Notes: generated by a model from the sequence alone, not told the origin. A stretch of DNA of 64,000 bases from Mobiluncus sp963511525 (GCF_963511525.1 NZ_CAUPIY010000003.1:62001-126000), one strand, 5' to 3'; shown: positions 1 to 8,781, numbered from the stretch's first letter. A program made the numbers and translations.

Positions 1-46
1 CCCTCAGGGAACAAATCCACGCTTTCTCGCAATAGTTCCGGACAGC

Positions 47-220
47 TCACCTCAACCGCGCTGCCCCCGCAGCGCGCCGACATCCGCGCATCTCGGAATC
101 GACAGGAACCTTCTCGGAGGTCGCCGGTTCCTCCGGGGGAATCATAGAGTTGTCGGCACGTCCGACAATAACTCGCTTCAACGGATCAAAGTCGTTCCAA
201 GAACTGACAATTTTTGCCAT
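47..220 (-). pseudogene. Amidinotransferase N-terminal fragment (broken)
   Basis: The ATG at 220 has a GGAGA ribosome-binding site six bases upstream, so initiation looks real. The first ~46 residues (VSSWNDFDPLKRVIVG, then MIPPEEPA and VDSEMRG) resemble the N-terminus of glycine/inosamine-phosphate amidinotransferases, which transfer the amidino group of arginine. The family is about 350-380 residues; here the frame stops after 57. The +1 frame stays open to the window edge but its translation does not look like the next part of the family. I therefore see a frameshift or a deletion junction. Family assignment comes from memory of the motif and is moderately sure; the gene is probably non-functional unless the sequence has an error near position 90. 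Confidence 0.5.
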
Positions 221-432
221 ATCTGTCTCCTTATGGTCTGATGCGCTACCTCGCGCATCTGTTTGTTCATTGTTTTTCGTGTTGTGCAGAGAAGCGGCCA
301 TCTTTGGTCAGTTCTCTGTGTACGTCCCGTGCTCCATTCACGGAACGCAAAGCCGGGTAGCCAACTTTGTTTCCCCACTGAGCTTCAATAGGGAGGGTCT
401 GCAGGGTTGCCTAGGCATCTCTCCATCACCAC

Positions 433-472
433 TTGGTACAAGTGTACAGGTATTTGGTACGAATGTACAGGT
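433..472. promoter_or_regulatory. Tandem 21-bp operator-like direct repeat
   Basis: TTGGTACAAGTGTACAGGT (433-451) is followed by TTGGTACGAATGTACAGGT (454-472), 17 of 19 bases identical with a period of 21 bp, two helical turns. Each copy contains a dyad of the form GTACA-N2-TGTAC (perfect in the first, one mismatch in the second). That is what two dimer sites on the same DNA face look like. It lies about 215 bp upstream of the amidinotransferase start and behind the sdhB terminator. The regulator is unknown; GntR- or TetR-type proteins bind sites of this form. Confidence 0.55.
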
Positions 473-499
473 TTTTTAGAAAAAAACTTTTAATTTCCT

Positions 500-523
500 A
501 AAATGCCTGATAAAAGGCATTTT
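500..523. terminator. Hairpin with T-run
   Basis: AAAATGCC (500-507) pairs with GGCATTTT (516-523) around an eight-base loop and is followed on the plus strand by more T. No plus-strand gene precedes it, so its role is unclear; it may act together with the next terminator. Confidence 0.4.
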
Positions 524-530
524 TTGGAGA

Positions 531-568
531 AAAAAGTGGCGCCCCGGATCCCCGAGGCGCCACTTTTT
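531..568 (-). terminator. Terminator after sdhB
   Basis: AAAAAGTGGCGCC (531-543) and GGCGCCACTTTTT (556-568) form a perfect 13-bp stem with T-runs in both directions. It begins 25 bases beyond the sdhB stop codon and should end the sdhCAB transcript; it could work in both directions. Confidence 0.85.
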
Positions 569-592
569 CTGGTTATGTTTACCGCGCTGGTT

Positions 593-1342
593 TTACCGAC
601 CCTTCAAGAAGGCCTTGCCCAGCTGACGGTTCAAGAAACTGATGCAGTCCAGCGGGATTTGCTTCGGGCACGCGGCCGCGCACTCGCCGATATTCTGGCA
701 AGCGCCGAAGCCTTCCGCGTCATGCTGGTTCAGCATCGCCACCACGCGCTCGTAGTTCTCGACCTTGCCCTGCGGCAGCAAGCCTAGGTGAGTGACCTTT
801 GCCGAGGTGAACAGCATCGCCGAACCATTCGGGCAGGCCGCCACGCAAGCGCCGCAACCAATGCAGACAGCGGCCTCGAAGGCACGGTCCGCATTGGGCT
901 TGGGAACCGGCACCGAGTGCGCCTCGGGGGCAGAACCCGTATTGACCGAAACGTAGCCACCAGCTTGGATAATGTGATCCAGAGCCTCACGGCTGACCAC
1001 CAAGTCGCGCAGAATCGGGAAAGCCCGCGAACGGTACGGCTCTACCGTAATCGTGTCGCCGTCCTTGAAGGTGCGCATATGCAACTGGCAGGTCGTGGTG
1101 CGGTTCTTGTGCGGGCCGTGGGGCACGCCGTTGATGACGACACCACACATCCCGCAGATACCCTCACGACAGTCCGAATCGAAAGCCACTGGTTCCTCAC
1201 CTTGAGCGAACAGCTGTTCGTTGAGGATATCCAGCATCTCCAGGAAGGAAGCGTCCTCGGATATGTCGGTAAGGTGATATTCATGGAGCGCGCCCTTGTC
1301 GGACGAGCCCTTTTGACGCCAAACTCGTAATGTAATGTTCAC
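593..1342 (-). CDS. sdhB: Succinate dehydrogenase/fumarate reductase iron-sulfur subunit
   Basis: This is the electron-transfer subunit of complex II, carrying electrons between the flavoprotein and the membrane cytochrome b. Motifs visible are the [2Fe-2S] ligands CREGICGMC with a later Cys, then CIGCGACVAACP and CQNIGECAAACP for the [4Fe-4S] and [3Fe-4S] clusters. I chose the GTG at 1342 because it overlaps the sdhA stop as GTGA and has GGAG seven bases upstream. This gives 249 residues, normal for the family; a longer ATG start would run into sdhA. The overlap implies translational coupling. Direction of the reaction in the cell cannot be read from the sequence. Confidence 0.95.
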   Translation of the reverse strand: MNITLRVWRQKGSSDKGALHEYHLTDISEDASFLEMLDILNEQLFAQGEEPVAFDSDCREGICGMCGVVINGVPHGPHKNRTTTCQLHMRTFKDGDTITVEPYRSRAFPILRDLVVSREALDHIIQAGGYVSVNTGSAPEAHSVPVPKPNADRAFEAAVCIGCGACVAACPNGSAMLFTSAKVTHLGLLPQGKVENYERVVAMLNQHDAEGFGACQNIGECAAACPKQIPLDCISFLNRQLGKAFLKGR

Positions 1343-3312
1343 TTGTAACTCCGTTGCTTCAGCTGGATATCTTTGTAAATGAGGTCCTCTTTGTGCAGGA
1401 TTGGCGCAGCCCCTTCGGAGCCGCCATATTGCCAAGCCGCCACATAAAGGAACTCGTCATCGTGACGCAGCGCTTCGCCTTCCTCCGTTTGGGATTCAGC
1501 ACGGAAGTGACCACCACAGGATTCCTTGCGGTGTAGGGCATCAATACACATGAGCTCGCCGAGCTCCAGGAAGTCTGCCACACGGCAGGCCTTTTCCAGA
1601 GACTGGTTCAGTTCATCGGCGCGTCCGGGAATGCGCAAGTCCTTCCAGAACTCCTCACGCAACTCACGAATCTCCGTGATAGCTTCGCGCAAGCCCGCAT
1701 CGGTACGTTCCATCCCGCACTTTTCCCACATAATGTGGCCCAAACGCTTATGGAAAGAATCGACCGACTCGGTGCCTTGAATGGCCATCAAACGGTCCAC
1801 CTTGCTGTTGACACGCTCCAGAGCTTCCTGAACGACCGGGTCGTCCTCGCTCAACTTCGGCATCGCCCCGTGGGACAGGTAGTCCGAAATCGTGGCCGGC
1901 AACACGAAGTAGCCGTCAGACAAACCTTGCATCAAAGCGGAAGCGCCCAAGCGGTTCGCGCCGTGATCCGAGAAGTTCGCCTCGCCCGCCACGTACAGGC
2001 CTTCGATGTTGCTCATCAGGTCGTAATCGACCCACAAGCCGCCCATCGTGTAGTGCACCGCGGGGTAGATACGCATCGGCACTTCGTAAGGATTGTCTCC
2101 GGTAATGCGCTGGTACATATCGAAAAGGTTGCCGTATTTTTCCGAAACCTTATTTCGACCCATGCGCTCGATGGCCTCGCTGAAGTCCAGGTAGACGCCG
2201 CGAGCCACGCCGTTGATCTTCGGTCCGACGCCACGGCCTTCGTCACACATGTTCTTGGCCTGACGAGACGCGATATCGCGCGGCACCAAGTTACCGAAGG
2301 AGGGGTAGATACGCTCTAGGTAGTAGTCGCGATCTTCCTCGGGGATTTCACGAGGATCCTTGCTGCAGTCCTCCGCTTTCTTTGGTACCCAGATACGACC
2401 GTCGTTACGCAGCGACTCGCTCATGAGCGTCAGCTTGGACTGGAAGTTGCCATGCTGGGGAATGCAGGTCGGGTGGATTTGGGTGTAGCAGGGGTTAGCC
2501 ATGTAGGCGCCATGTTTGAACGCCTTCCACGCCGCGGAAACGTTGCAGCCCATCGCGTTGGTGGAGAGGAAGAACACGTTGCCGTAGCCACCACTCGCCA
2601 AGACCACCGCGTCAGCAATCCAGGTCTCAATTTTACCGGTGGTGAGGTCGCGGGTCACGATACCGCGCGCCTTGCCGTCCTTGATGATGAGATCCATCAT
2701 TTCGTGACGCTGGTGCGGAATAACCGTGCCGGCCTTAACCTGGCGGCTCAGAGCCTGGTAGGCACCAATCAGCAGCTGCTGACCGGTCTGACCGCGAGCA
2801 TAGAACGTACGCGCGACCTGCACGCCACCAAAGGAACGGTTGTCCAGCAAACCGCCGTATTCGCGGGCGAAAGGCACGCCCTGGGCGACGCACTGGTCGA
2901 TAATGTTGCGGCTGACTTCCGCCAGACGGTAGACGTTATTCTCGCGGCTGCGGTAGTCACCGCCCTTGACCGTGTCATAGAACAAGCGGAAAATCGAGTC
3001 GTTGTCGTTGCGGTAGTTCTTTGCCGCGTTGATACCGCCCTGAGCCGCAATCGAGTGCGCCCGGCGGGCTGTGTCTTGATAGAAAAACGCGTCCACGTGG
3101 TAGCCAAGTTCGCCCAAAGAAGCGGACGCCGCGCCACCGGCCAGACCGGTGCCGACCACAATAATGTGCAGCTTGCGTCGGTTAGTGGGGTTCACCAGCC
3201 CGCCGCGGAACTTGCGGGTAGACCAGCGTTCAGTGATAGGAACATCCATCGGTGCCCGAGTATCGGCGATTTTCTCGCCTTCGGTGTAGTAACCGTCAAT
3301 CAGTTCAGTCAT
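1339..3312 (-). CDS. sdhA: Succinate dehydrogenase/fumarate reductase flavoprotein subunit
   Basis: Catalytic subunit interconverting succinate and fumarate, peripheral on the inner face of the membrane. The FAD-binding loop VGTGLAGGAASASLGELG lies at residues ~53-70. HSIAAQGGINAAKNY carries the His expected to bind FAD covalently, and YVAGEANFSDHGANRLG is near the C-terminus. At 657 residues it matches the long SdhA of the three-subunit, single-cytochrome-b enzymes of actinobacteria and Bacteroidetes. A good ribosome-binding site (GGAAGG) precedes the ATG. It sits 18 bp after sdhC and overlaps sdhB by four bases. Confidence 0.95.
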   Translation of the reverse strand: MTELIDGYYTEGEKIADTRAPMDVPITERWSTRKFRGGLVNPTNRRKLHIIVVGTGLAGGAASASLGELGYHVDAFFYQDTARRAHSIAAQGGINAAKNYRNDNDSIFRLFYDTVKGGDYRSRENNVYRLAEVSRNIIDQCVAQGVPFAREYGGLLDNRSFGGVQVARTFYARGQTGQQLLIGAYQALSRQVKAGTVIPHQRHEMMDLIIKDGKARGIVTRDLTTGKIETWIADAVVLASGGYGNVFFLSTNAMGCNVSAAWKAFKHGAYMANPCYTQIHPTCIPQHGNFQSKLTLMSESLRNDGRIWVPKKAEDCSKDPREIPEEDRDYYLERIYPSFGNLVPRDIASRQAKNMCDEGRGVGPKINGVARGVYLDFSEAIERMGRNKVSEKYGNLFDMYQRITGDNPYEVPMRIYPAVHYTMGGLWVDYDLMSNIEGLYVAGEANFSDHGANRLGASALMQGLSDGYFVLPATISDYLSHGAMPKLSEDDPVVQEALERVNSKVDRLMAIQGTESVDSFHKRLGHIMWEKCGMERTDAGLREAITEIRELREEFWKDLRIPGRADELNQSLEKACRVADFLELGELMCIDALHRKESCGGHFRAESQTEEGEALRHDDEFLYVAAWQYGGSEGAAPILHKEDLIYKDIQLKQRSYK

Positions 3313-3330
3313 TGTCTTTCCTTACCTTCC

Positions 3331-4173
3331 TTACGCCAGCATCGGCATTCCGGCGAGAATAGCCACCGGCGGAGCCAGGAACATAGCGAACACCAGCAGG
3401 CCAACCAGACCCGAAATAATCTGAACTGTGTACTGGGTGTTACGACGCAACCAGCCAATGGTTTGCAGAGCAGACCACACGCCGTGAGCGACGTGAAGGC
3501 ACAACGCCCCCACCGCGATGGCGTAAATCAGCACCATCCACCAGTTTTGGAAGGTCGTGAACATCATGGCGTAAGGATTACCCTCCATCACGGAGATAAT
3601 CCCCGGCCCGGCAGCGTCAACGACATTTCCCGCCGGATCCAAGAACACCTGGTGGGAAGCGTAGGCGGCCGCGTCGCCGACCTTGGCTAGCTTCAAGGTG
3701 AAGTGGGAGATGTGAAAAATCAAGAACAGCAACAGGATAATGCCGCCCCATCTGACGGTGCGTCCCGCGTAAGCAGTCGCCAACGACTTCTTAACCATGT
3801 AGCGAGAACCGCGCGCTAGTCCGGCGCGATGCCACAGGGCCATAGCGGAAATAATGTGCACCAGGGCGAAAACTACCAGCAAAACCCTGAGAATCCACAA
3901 CAACCCTTCATAGGGCAGTATGGGCATGAGGAATGTGCGCAAGTGCAGCGCATAATCGTTGTAAACGGTCGCCCCGGAGAACACTTTGAGGTTCCCGTAG
4001 GCGTGCAAAATCACGAACCCCACAAAAAACATGCCAGTGATTGCCATGGCTTGTTTGATGATAACGGTGGTCTTGATTGCTTTGTTATCTGTAGTTAGTG
4101 TTGTATTGGCCACGAAGTCGAGCCTATAAGATTTTCCGAGGGCGACTGGACTGAATCGGGTCGAGAGTTTCAT
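3331..4173 (-). CDS. sdhC: Succinate dehydrogenase cytochrome b subunit
   Basis: Membrane anchor of complex II that binds haem b and quinone. About five hydrophobic helices can be seen (around MAITGMFFVGFVILHAYG, LLWILRVLLVVFALVHIISAMAL, GGIILLLFLIFHISHFTL, WWMVLIYAIAVGALCLHVAHG and IISGLVGLLVFAMFLAPPVA), each of the first four with a His suited to haem ligation. The architecture is the single-subunit b558 type, so no sdhD is expected. GGGGGAAG precedes the ATG at 4173; a GTG start about 22 codons later would also fit the family. It is first in the sdhCAB operon. Confidence 0.9.
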   Translation of the reverse strand: MKLSTRFSPVALGKSYRLDFVANTTLTTDNKAIKTTVIIKQAMAITGMFFVGFVILHAYGNLKVFSGATVYNDYALHLRTFLMPILPYEGLLWILRVLLVVFALVHIISAMALWHRAGLARGSRYMVKKSLATAYAGRTVRWGGIILLLFLIFHISHFTLKLAKVGDAAAYASHQVFLDPAGNVVDAAGPGIISVMEGNPYAMMFTTFQNWWMVLIYAIAVGALCLHVAHGVWSALQTIGWLRRNTQYTVQIISGLVGLLVFAMFLAPPVAILAGMPMLA

Positions 4174-4300
4174 TTTACTTCCCCCAAAAACGCTTTGACA
4201 TGGATGTTTACCTGGGCACTCAGGCCAAAAGTCCCGATTTATCCCGGGGTGTGGGCTCGCGCGCGGCCAACGGGGGCAAAATTTTTACGAAACATTTGAG

Positions 4301-4813
4301 TTAGAAAAACATTTTCACCATGATGAGGCCGTCCTCCACCGGGTTTTGAAACCACTGCGGCAAACGTGCCCACACGTGGAATCCTTGACTCCCATAGAGC
4401 CCCTGGGCTGCCGAGTTACCGGAGCGGACCTCTAACACAGCTCCCGCATAGCCCCGAGCGTGTCCGCGACTTAGACCGTCTGTCAGCAGCTGCGTGGCGT
4501 AGCCTTTTCCCCGCCAAGCCGGTCGGGTCGCGAGTGAGAGAACCCGCAATAGCCTGCCCCCACGCGCTTGGGAAGTAACCGCTTGGTTACGCTCAGCAGG
4601 AGGAAGGTCGCCAACAGGAACGCTCATTTTCCCCAAACCCCACACGGCCCACGCCACGAAATCCTCGGATTCGCTGAAAATCAACCTGAAGCTGATATCT
4701 GGATGTGCCAGCAGGGACGCGATGGTGTCCCGGTCCCAGGCGTCAAGCGCGAAGCACTCCTGTTCGGCGCGTTCCAGGTCTGGCGCATCCTCAATCGAAC
4801 CGTCGCTAATCAT
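4301..4813 (-). CDS. rimI: Ribosomal-protein-alanine N-acetyltransferase-like GNAT protein
   Basis: A 170-residue GNAT-fold acetyltransferase. The acetyl-CoA loop is visible as TRPAWRGKGYATQLL (Q/RxxGxG/A type), followed by AVLEVRSGNSAAQGLYGSQGF, the usual RimI ending with the LYxxxGF signature. RimI acetylates the N-terminus of ribosomal protein bS18. It follows tsaB by 25 bp on the same strand, the conserved tsaB-rimI arrangement, which strengthens the assignment. The N-terminal ~60 residues are less typical, so the true substrate is not certain. Confidence 0.8.
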   Translation of the reverse strand: MISDGSIEDAPDLERAEQECFALDAWDRDTIASLLAHPDISFRLIFSESEDFVAWAVWGLGKMSVPVGDLPPAERNQAVTSQARGGRLLRVLSLATRPAWRGKGYATQLLTDGLSRGHARGYAGAVLEVRSGNSAAQGLYGSQGFHVWARLPQWFQNPVEDGLIMVKMFF

Positions 4814-4838
4814 GGTTCACCAGCGATTTTCGCGCCAG

Positions 4839-5564
4839 CTACGGTTTTTGTTGGATATCCGGTCGGCTCAGATACTGCGGCTCGGTGCCCAGCGAAGCCA
4901 GTTCTCCTTGCGCTTCCGGGTCTCCCTCCGTACTGTTCACGAGAGAGGTCGCCGCCCTCGCCAGGTCTGCAAACCTAACGTCTACGGTCTGGCCGCTGAC
5001 CTGGGTGACGGCGTTTCCAACCAGGAAAACCCCGGCGTCGGCAAACCCCGCAAAGTCGCGGTCCCACCCTTGGGCGACGTCCTCTAAATGTGAGGCGGGA
5101 CCGACCCAATCCGTGCCGATTTGCGTCAAGCGACCGCCCGTCGGGTCGGGTTTGAACAGCCCGGCATAGACTTCGTGGCGGCGGGCATCCATCAAAGATA
5201 CTATCCAGCGCGGCGCCCGCCCCCCCGCTTGAGCTGAACAATCAGCACCAGAAAGTACCCCAGCGGCTGCTTGTGCCTGGAGAAGTAGCTCATCTACCCC
5301 CACAACCGGGATGTCCCAAGCAAAACCCAAGGTCCGAGCCGTGACCAGACCGACGCGCAGCCCGGTGAACGGGGCAGGACCGCGCGAAACCACAATCTTT
5401 TGCGGTCTACCGCCTTCCTGGACCACGGCATCAACCAGGGACGAGAGGGCTTCCACTTGGGCTTTTCCGTCAGGATTCACCTTCACCAGCACGTCGCTGA
5501 GGTTCTGGGGATTCACCAGGGCAACCCCCGCCCCGGCACAGGTATCGATAAACAGGTAACTCAC
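4839..5564 (-). CDS. tsaB: tRNA threonylcarbamoyladenosine biosynthesis protein TsaB
   Basis: Partner of TsaD and TsaE in making t6A at position 37 of ANN-decoding tRNAs. It has the ASKHA-fold start YLFIDTCAGAGVAL and the signature RGPAPFTGLRVGLVTARTLG, the counterpart of GPGSFTGLR. Length 241 is usual. It lies 10 bp after the exported-protein gene and before rimI, all in one direction; tsaE is two genes upstream. tsaD is not in this window. Confidence 0.9.
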   Translation of the reverse strand: MSYLFIDTCAGAGVALVNPQNLSDVLVKVNPDGKAQVEALSSLVDAVVQEGGRPQKIVVSRGPAPFTGLRVGLVTARTLGFAWDIPVVGVDELLLQAQAAAGVLSGADCSAQAGGRAPRWIVSLMDARRHEVYAGLFKPDPTGGRLTQIGTDWVGPASHLEDVAQGWDRDFAGFADAGVFLVGNAVTQVSGQTVDVRFADLARAATSLVNSTEGDPEAQGELASLGTEPQYLSRPDIQQKP

Positions 5565-5574
5565 AGGGACAATC

Positions 5575-6705
5575 CTAATGCGCCTCGCCCTTGGAACCGG
5601 ACACCGTTAAAGTCGGGATGGCGGAAGTCGGCGGAGGCGTCGGCACCATAATCAGCTCTGGGTCGGGCAAAGAAAGCACTTCGGCAGCATCTTCCGTGCG
5701 GGATTGCCAACGGAAAGTCAGCCACACCACCAGCAGTGCGATACCGACAATAACGACAGCTAGGACGACCACCCACACCAAGGTGTTATTGCTGGTTGGC
5801 AGGGCTTCCGAAGTTGGTGTGGGAGTGGGGCTGACCGTCCCCCACCAAGACTGCACAGCTTCTTGCACTTGGTCCAAATTCACTTCCCCGCCCAGACGAG
5901 CCCGCGCCGCGTTAGAAACCGGCAACAACCGTTCCTCATTTAACGTGAACCACCCGCGTATAACCGGGTCATAAACAGGGCGGTTGGGATGGGCGGAATC
6001 TGGCGCGGTTGCCAGTAAAGCATGGGCTAAATCCGGCAGCACATAGCAGGCCCCCGGATCCTCCAACCGGATGGGAAGATGGGAATTTTTCGGTTCCTGA
6101 ACATAGCTGCTGATCAACAGCGCGTTGTCTTCGCGGGTGCTCAACGTTGGTTCGGGTACCCCCGCGGTGGCTTTCGGAGCCAGCGCAGCTCCGCTGGCAG
6201 GCACAGAGAGGGGATAAAGATTCTTTTTATCCTCGGTATAGACCACTACCCCAAGTTCTCTGGCATCGATACTGACCGGAGCCACCCACATCTCAATGGG
6301 CGTCACGGAGTTTTCCGGGGCGTAGGTGCCCCGCAGCAGTCGCGCAGACCAGGTCAATACCTGGGTCGGAACCCCCACCTCAATCTGAGCTTCCGGGGGA
6401 ACTTTCGCACTATCCGGGAGGTATTCCCGCAATGATTGCCCCAAAGCCGGGGCCTTGGTGGCAAACCAAACGCGGACATCCTCGGGAAGGTCGCTCTGGG
6501 CCTCTCCCGGCAGCCGTCCCGCCGTTATCTCTACGTCCTGAGTCACGCCCCCGACCGAACTAGCGAACGAAATCCCTGGCGCTCGACCAGCTACGGCTTG
6601 CCCGACACCCGGCGCAGCAAAACTCATCACCACCGCGCTCAGCAGGACGAAAACCCAGCTCAGTACGGGCTTACGGGCGCGACGCAACGGAAACACTCTC
6701 AGCAT
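5575..6705 (-). CDS. Exported, C-terminally membrane-anchored protein of unknown function
   Basis: I do not recognise this family. From the ATG at 6705 it has 376 residues: Arg-rich start, a signal-peptide-like hydrophobic stretch (VLSWVFVLLSAVVMSFAAPG), an extracytoplasmic domain of about 270 residues, and a PTPTPTSEALP linker. A single transmembrane helix (TLVWVVVLAVVIVGIALLVV) follows, then a ~45-residue Pro-rich cytoplasmic tail. The upstream in-frame part overlaps tsaE and is not used. It sits between tsaE and tsaB with gaps of 20 and 10 bp, so it is co-transcribed with t6A genes. A cell-envelope role is only an inference from its topology. Confidence 0.75.
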   Translation of the reverse strand: MLRVFPLRRARKPVLSWVFVLLSAVVMSFAAPGVGQAVAGRAPGISFASSVGGVTQDVEITAGRLPGEAQSDLPEDVRVWFATKAPALGQSLREYLPDSAKVPPEAQIEVGVPTQVLTWSARLLRGTYAPENSVTPIEMWVAPVSIDARELGVVVYTEDKKNLYPLSVPASGAALAPKATAGVPEPTLSTREDNALLISSYVQEPKNSHLPIRLEDPGACYVLPDLAHALLATAPDSAHPNRPVYDPVIRGWFTLNEERLLPVSNAARARLGGEVNLDQVQEAVQSWWGTVSPTPTPTSEALPTSNNTLVWVVVLAVVIVGIALLVVWLTFRWQSRTEDAAEVLSLPDPELIMVPTPPPTSAIPTLTVSGSKGEAH

Positions 6706-6725
6706 CGGTTTCTCTATCAGCCTAT

Positions 6726-7337
6726 TTATGAATCCGCCCCGGTCGGGCAGGACTCTGCGGTAGCACCGGGTGCGGCACTCGGGTTTTCCTGCGCTCGCAG
6801 AGCCTGCCACTGTTGTACCAAACCTGACAGGTCCCAAGCCCCCTCGAGACTGTGAAAGACGACCCGGCAGGTCGTATCTTCGGGCAGGTCCGCGATGGTT
6901 CCCGTGATGGGAGCCGCGGCGTTTTCAGGCCGACTCAAGGAGAGCTTCAGGCAGTGGGCACTGAGCCCCTCCACCTTGTCGGTACCCCATTCGACCACCA
7001 CCACCGCGGTCTCTAACGCGGATTCCAAATCCAGGGTTTCCACATCGTCCCCGCCCGTCAGACGATAGGCATCCACATGCACCAAGTTCGGCCCCGGCAC
7101 GTCGGGAGATTTCGTGTGATTGCGGGCAATGATGAACGTTGGGGAGGTGACCCGCTGGTTGACGCGCAAACCGGCGCCGATGCCTTGGGTCAAAGTGGTT
7201 TTTCCCGCACCCAGCTCCCCTTCCAGAATCACCACATCGCCGGCTTGCAGAAATGGGGCAAGGGCCCGGCCCAACAGACGGGTGTCGTCAGCGGATTTCG
7301 TTTCGACTTCCAACAGCAAGTTCCCCTCGCGGCTCAT
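6726..7337 (-). CDS. tsaE: tRNA threonylcarbamoyladenosine biosynthesis ATPase TsaE
   Basis: ATPase that drives the TsaB-TsaD complex in t6A synthesis. The Walker A motif GELGAGKTTLTQGIG is at residues ~40-54. The following VTSPTFIIARNH matches the family, and HVDAYRLTG carries the acidic region. AAGGAGGAAC gives a strong ribosome-binding site for the ATG at 7337. At 203 residues it is longer than the ~150-residue minimal form, with an extra C-terminal ~45 residues of low complexity. It lies 50 bp downstream of alr. Confidence 0.92.
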   Translation of the reverse strand: MSREGNLLLEVETKSADDTRLLGRALAPFLQAGDVVILEGELGAGKTTLTQGIGAGLRVNQRVTSPTFIIARNHTKSPDVPGPNLVHVDAYRLTGGDDVETLDLESALETAVVVVEWGTDKVEGLSAHCLKLSLSRPENAAAPITGTIADLPEDTTCRVVFHSLEGAWDLSGLVQQWQALRAQENPSAAPGATAESCPTGADS

Positions 7338-7387
7338 CGCGTTCCTCCTTACAATAGTTCAACAGTTCCCGCGTTAGCTCTCGGAGC

Positions 7388-8716
7388 TCAGCTCTCAGGC
7401 TGGTCCTCAACATAGACCCGCGGCACGCTGGGGGAAATGCTGGTAATGACTTCATAGTTGATGGTATCGGTCCATTCCGCCCAGTCGTCAGCGGTTGGCA
7501 GCGGGGGAACTCCCGGAATGCCCCCGAACAAGCGGTCATTGGCGTCGCCAAAAATAATCGCCAACTCGCCCGGCTCGACCGGGCAGGAAACAGGTTCCCC
7601 GGAATCGTCCACAGCCGGACCCAAGTCAACCACGATTTGATCCATCGGAATCCGCCCCACAATCGGGGCTCGCCGGCCTTTAATCCAGGTTTCACCGCGA
7701 TTTTTTGCCAGGCGATGCAGGCCGTCGGCGTATCCAATCGGCAGCAACCCCAACCAGCGCGGTCCCGGTGCCACCCATTCCCCACCGTAGGAAACCGCGG
7801 CGCCTTTTTCAACCCTTTTCACCTGAACCACGTTCGTTTCCAGTCGCATCACCGGACGCACCCCCAGCTGCCCCGACGACGCGATTTCGGGATTCGGACT
7901 CAACCCATATCCCGAAATCCCCACCCTGACCAGGTCATAGTGGCTCTCGGGATACCAAATAATTCCCGCGGTGGCGGCGATGTGGCGTAGTTTCGGGCGT
8001 AAACCCGTCTCTTGAGCAACCTCCCAAGCCCAATCAAAGTCACTCAGCTGCGACTTGGTGAAAGCCTCAGCAGCGGCGGTGTCTTCGTCCGCGCGCGCCA
8101 AATGAGACCAGATAGCGCTGACTTCAATGAGTCCGGCACGTTCCCGAGCCCGAGCCAGCTTGCAAAGCACCGGAAAATCTTCATTTGTCGCTCCGGCCCG
8201 GCACAGTCCGGTATCAACTTTCAGGTGTACCCGGCAACGCAGCCCCGCCGCATCGCAGGCTCGCGAAACCTGATCCAGCTGATCCAAGGTGGAAACCGAA
8301 ATGTCGATTTCCGCTTTCACCACCTGTTGCAAATCCGTTTGCGGGGTGTAAAGCCAGGTCAGGATACGGGGGCGGGCAGCGGTGGGCAGTCCCATAGCGG
8401 CGGTCTGATACAGACGCGAACGCATCATGGCCGAAGTGGGCGTGTCGACCAGGTGGTCACGCGCGACGCCTTGCCTATCGAGATATTTGCGCAGTTGGAA
8501 AGCTTCACTGGCTTTGGCGACGCCCAACCATTGAGCGCCAGCACCAAGTGCGGCCAGCGCCATACGCTCAATACCATGTCCGTAAGCATTAGCTTTCACA
8601 ATCGCCATTTGTTGACAGTGCGGGGCAAAATGCCGCATTTGGGCAAGATTTTCCTGGTATGCACTGAGATTCACCACGGCGCGTACCGGCCATTGGGGAA
8701 CATCCACGTTGGTCAT
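7388..8716 (-). CDS. alr: Alanine racemase
   Basis: PLP enzyme converting L-alanine to D-alanine for peptidoglycan. The PLP lysine is in IVKANAYGHG near residue 40. The second catalytic residue, Tyr, is in VSYGGEW, and PIGYADGLHR and GRIPMDQIVVDLG are also family marks. At 442 residues it is longer than the usual ~370-390 because of insertions and a C-terminal extension. It is 65 bp after nnr; the nnr-alr-tsaE order is common in actinobacteria. Confidence 0.95.
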   Translation of the reverse strand: MTNVDVPQWPVRAVVNLSAYQENLAQMRHFAPHCQQMAIVKANAYGHGIERMALAALGAGAQWLGVAKASEAFQLRKYLDRQGVARDHLVDTPTSAMMRSRLYQTAAMGLPTAARPRILTWLYTPQTDLQQVVKAEIDISVSTLDQLDQVSRACDAAGLRCRVHLKVDTGLCRAGATNEDFPVLCKLARARERAGLIEVSAIWSHLARADEDTAAAEAFTKSQLSDFDWAWEVAQETGLRPKLRHIAATAGIIWYPESHYDLVRVGISGYGLSPNPEIASSGQLGVRPVMRLETNVVQVKRVEKGAAVSYGGEWVAPGPRWLGLLPIGYADGLHRLAKNRGETWIKGRRAPIVGRIPMDQIVVDLGPAVDDSGEPVSCPVEPGELAIIFGDANDRLFGGIPGVPPLPTADDWAEWTDTINYEVITSISPSVPRVYVEDQPES

Positions 8717-8781
8717 AATCTTCCTTTACAAAATTGTTTTCGCACTTCTTAGTTTGTCACGTTTAGTTTGACCGGGATAGT

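Larger units (their letters stand above)
221..592. other. Intergenic region before the amidinotransferase fragment
   Basis: This 372-base stretch has no convincing gene. Its left part is the leader of the amidinotransferase fragment. It then holds the tandem operator-like repeat (433-472) and two hairpins (500-523 and 531-568) that separate it from sdhB. Confidence 0.6.

Noticed and set aside
2452..3690. 412-codon plus-strand frame opposite sdhA and sdhC
   Set aside because: Spans the boundary of two certain genes in antisense and resembles no family.
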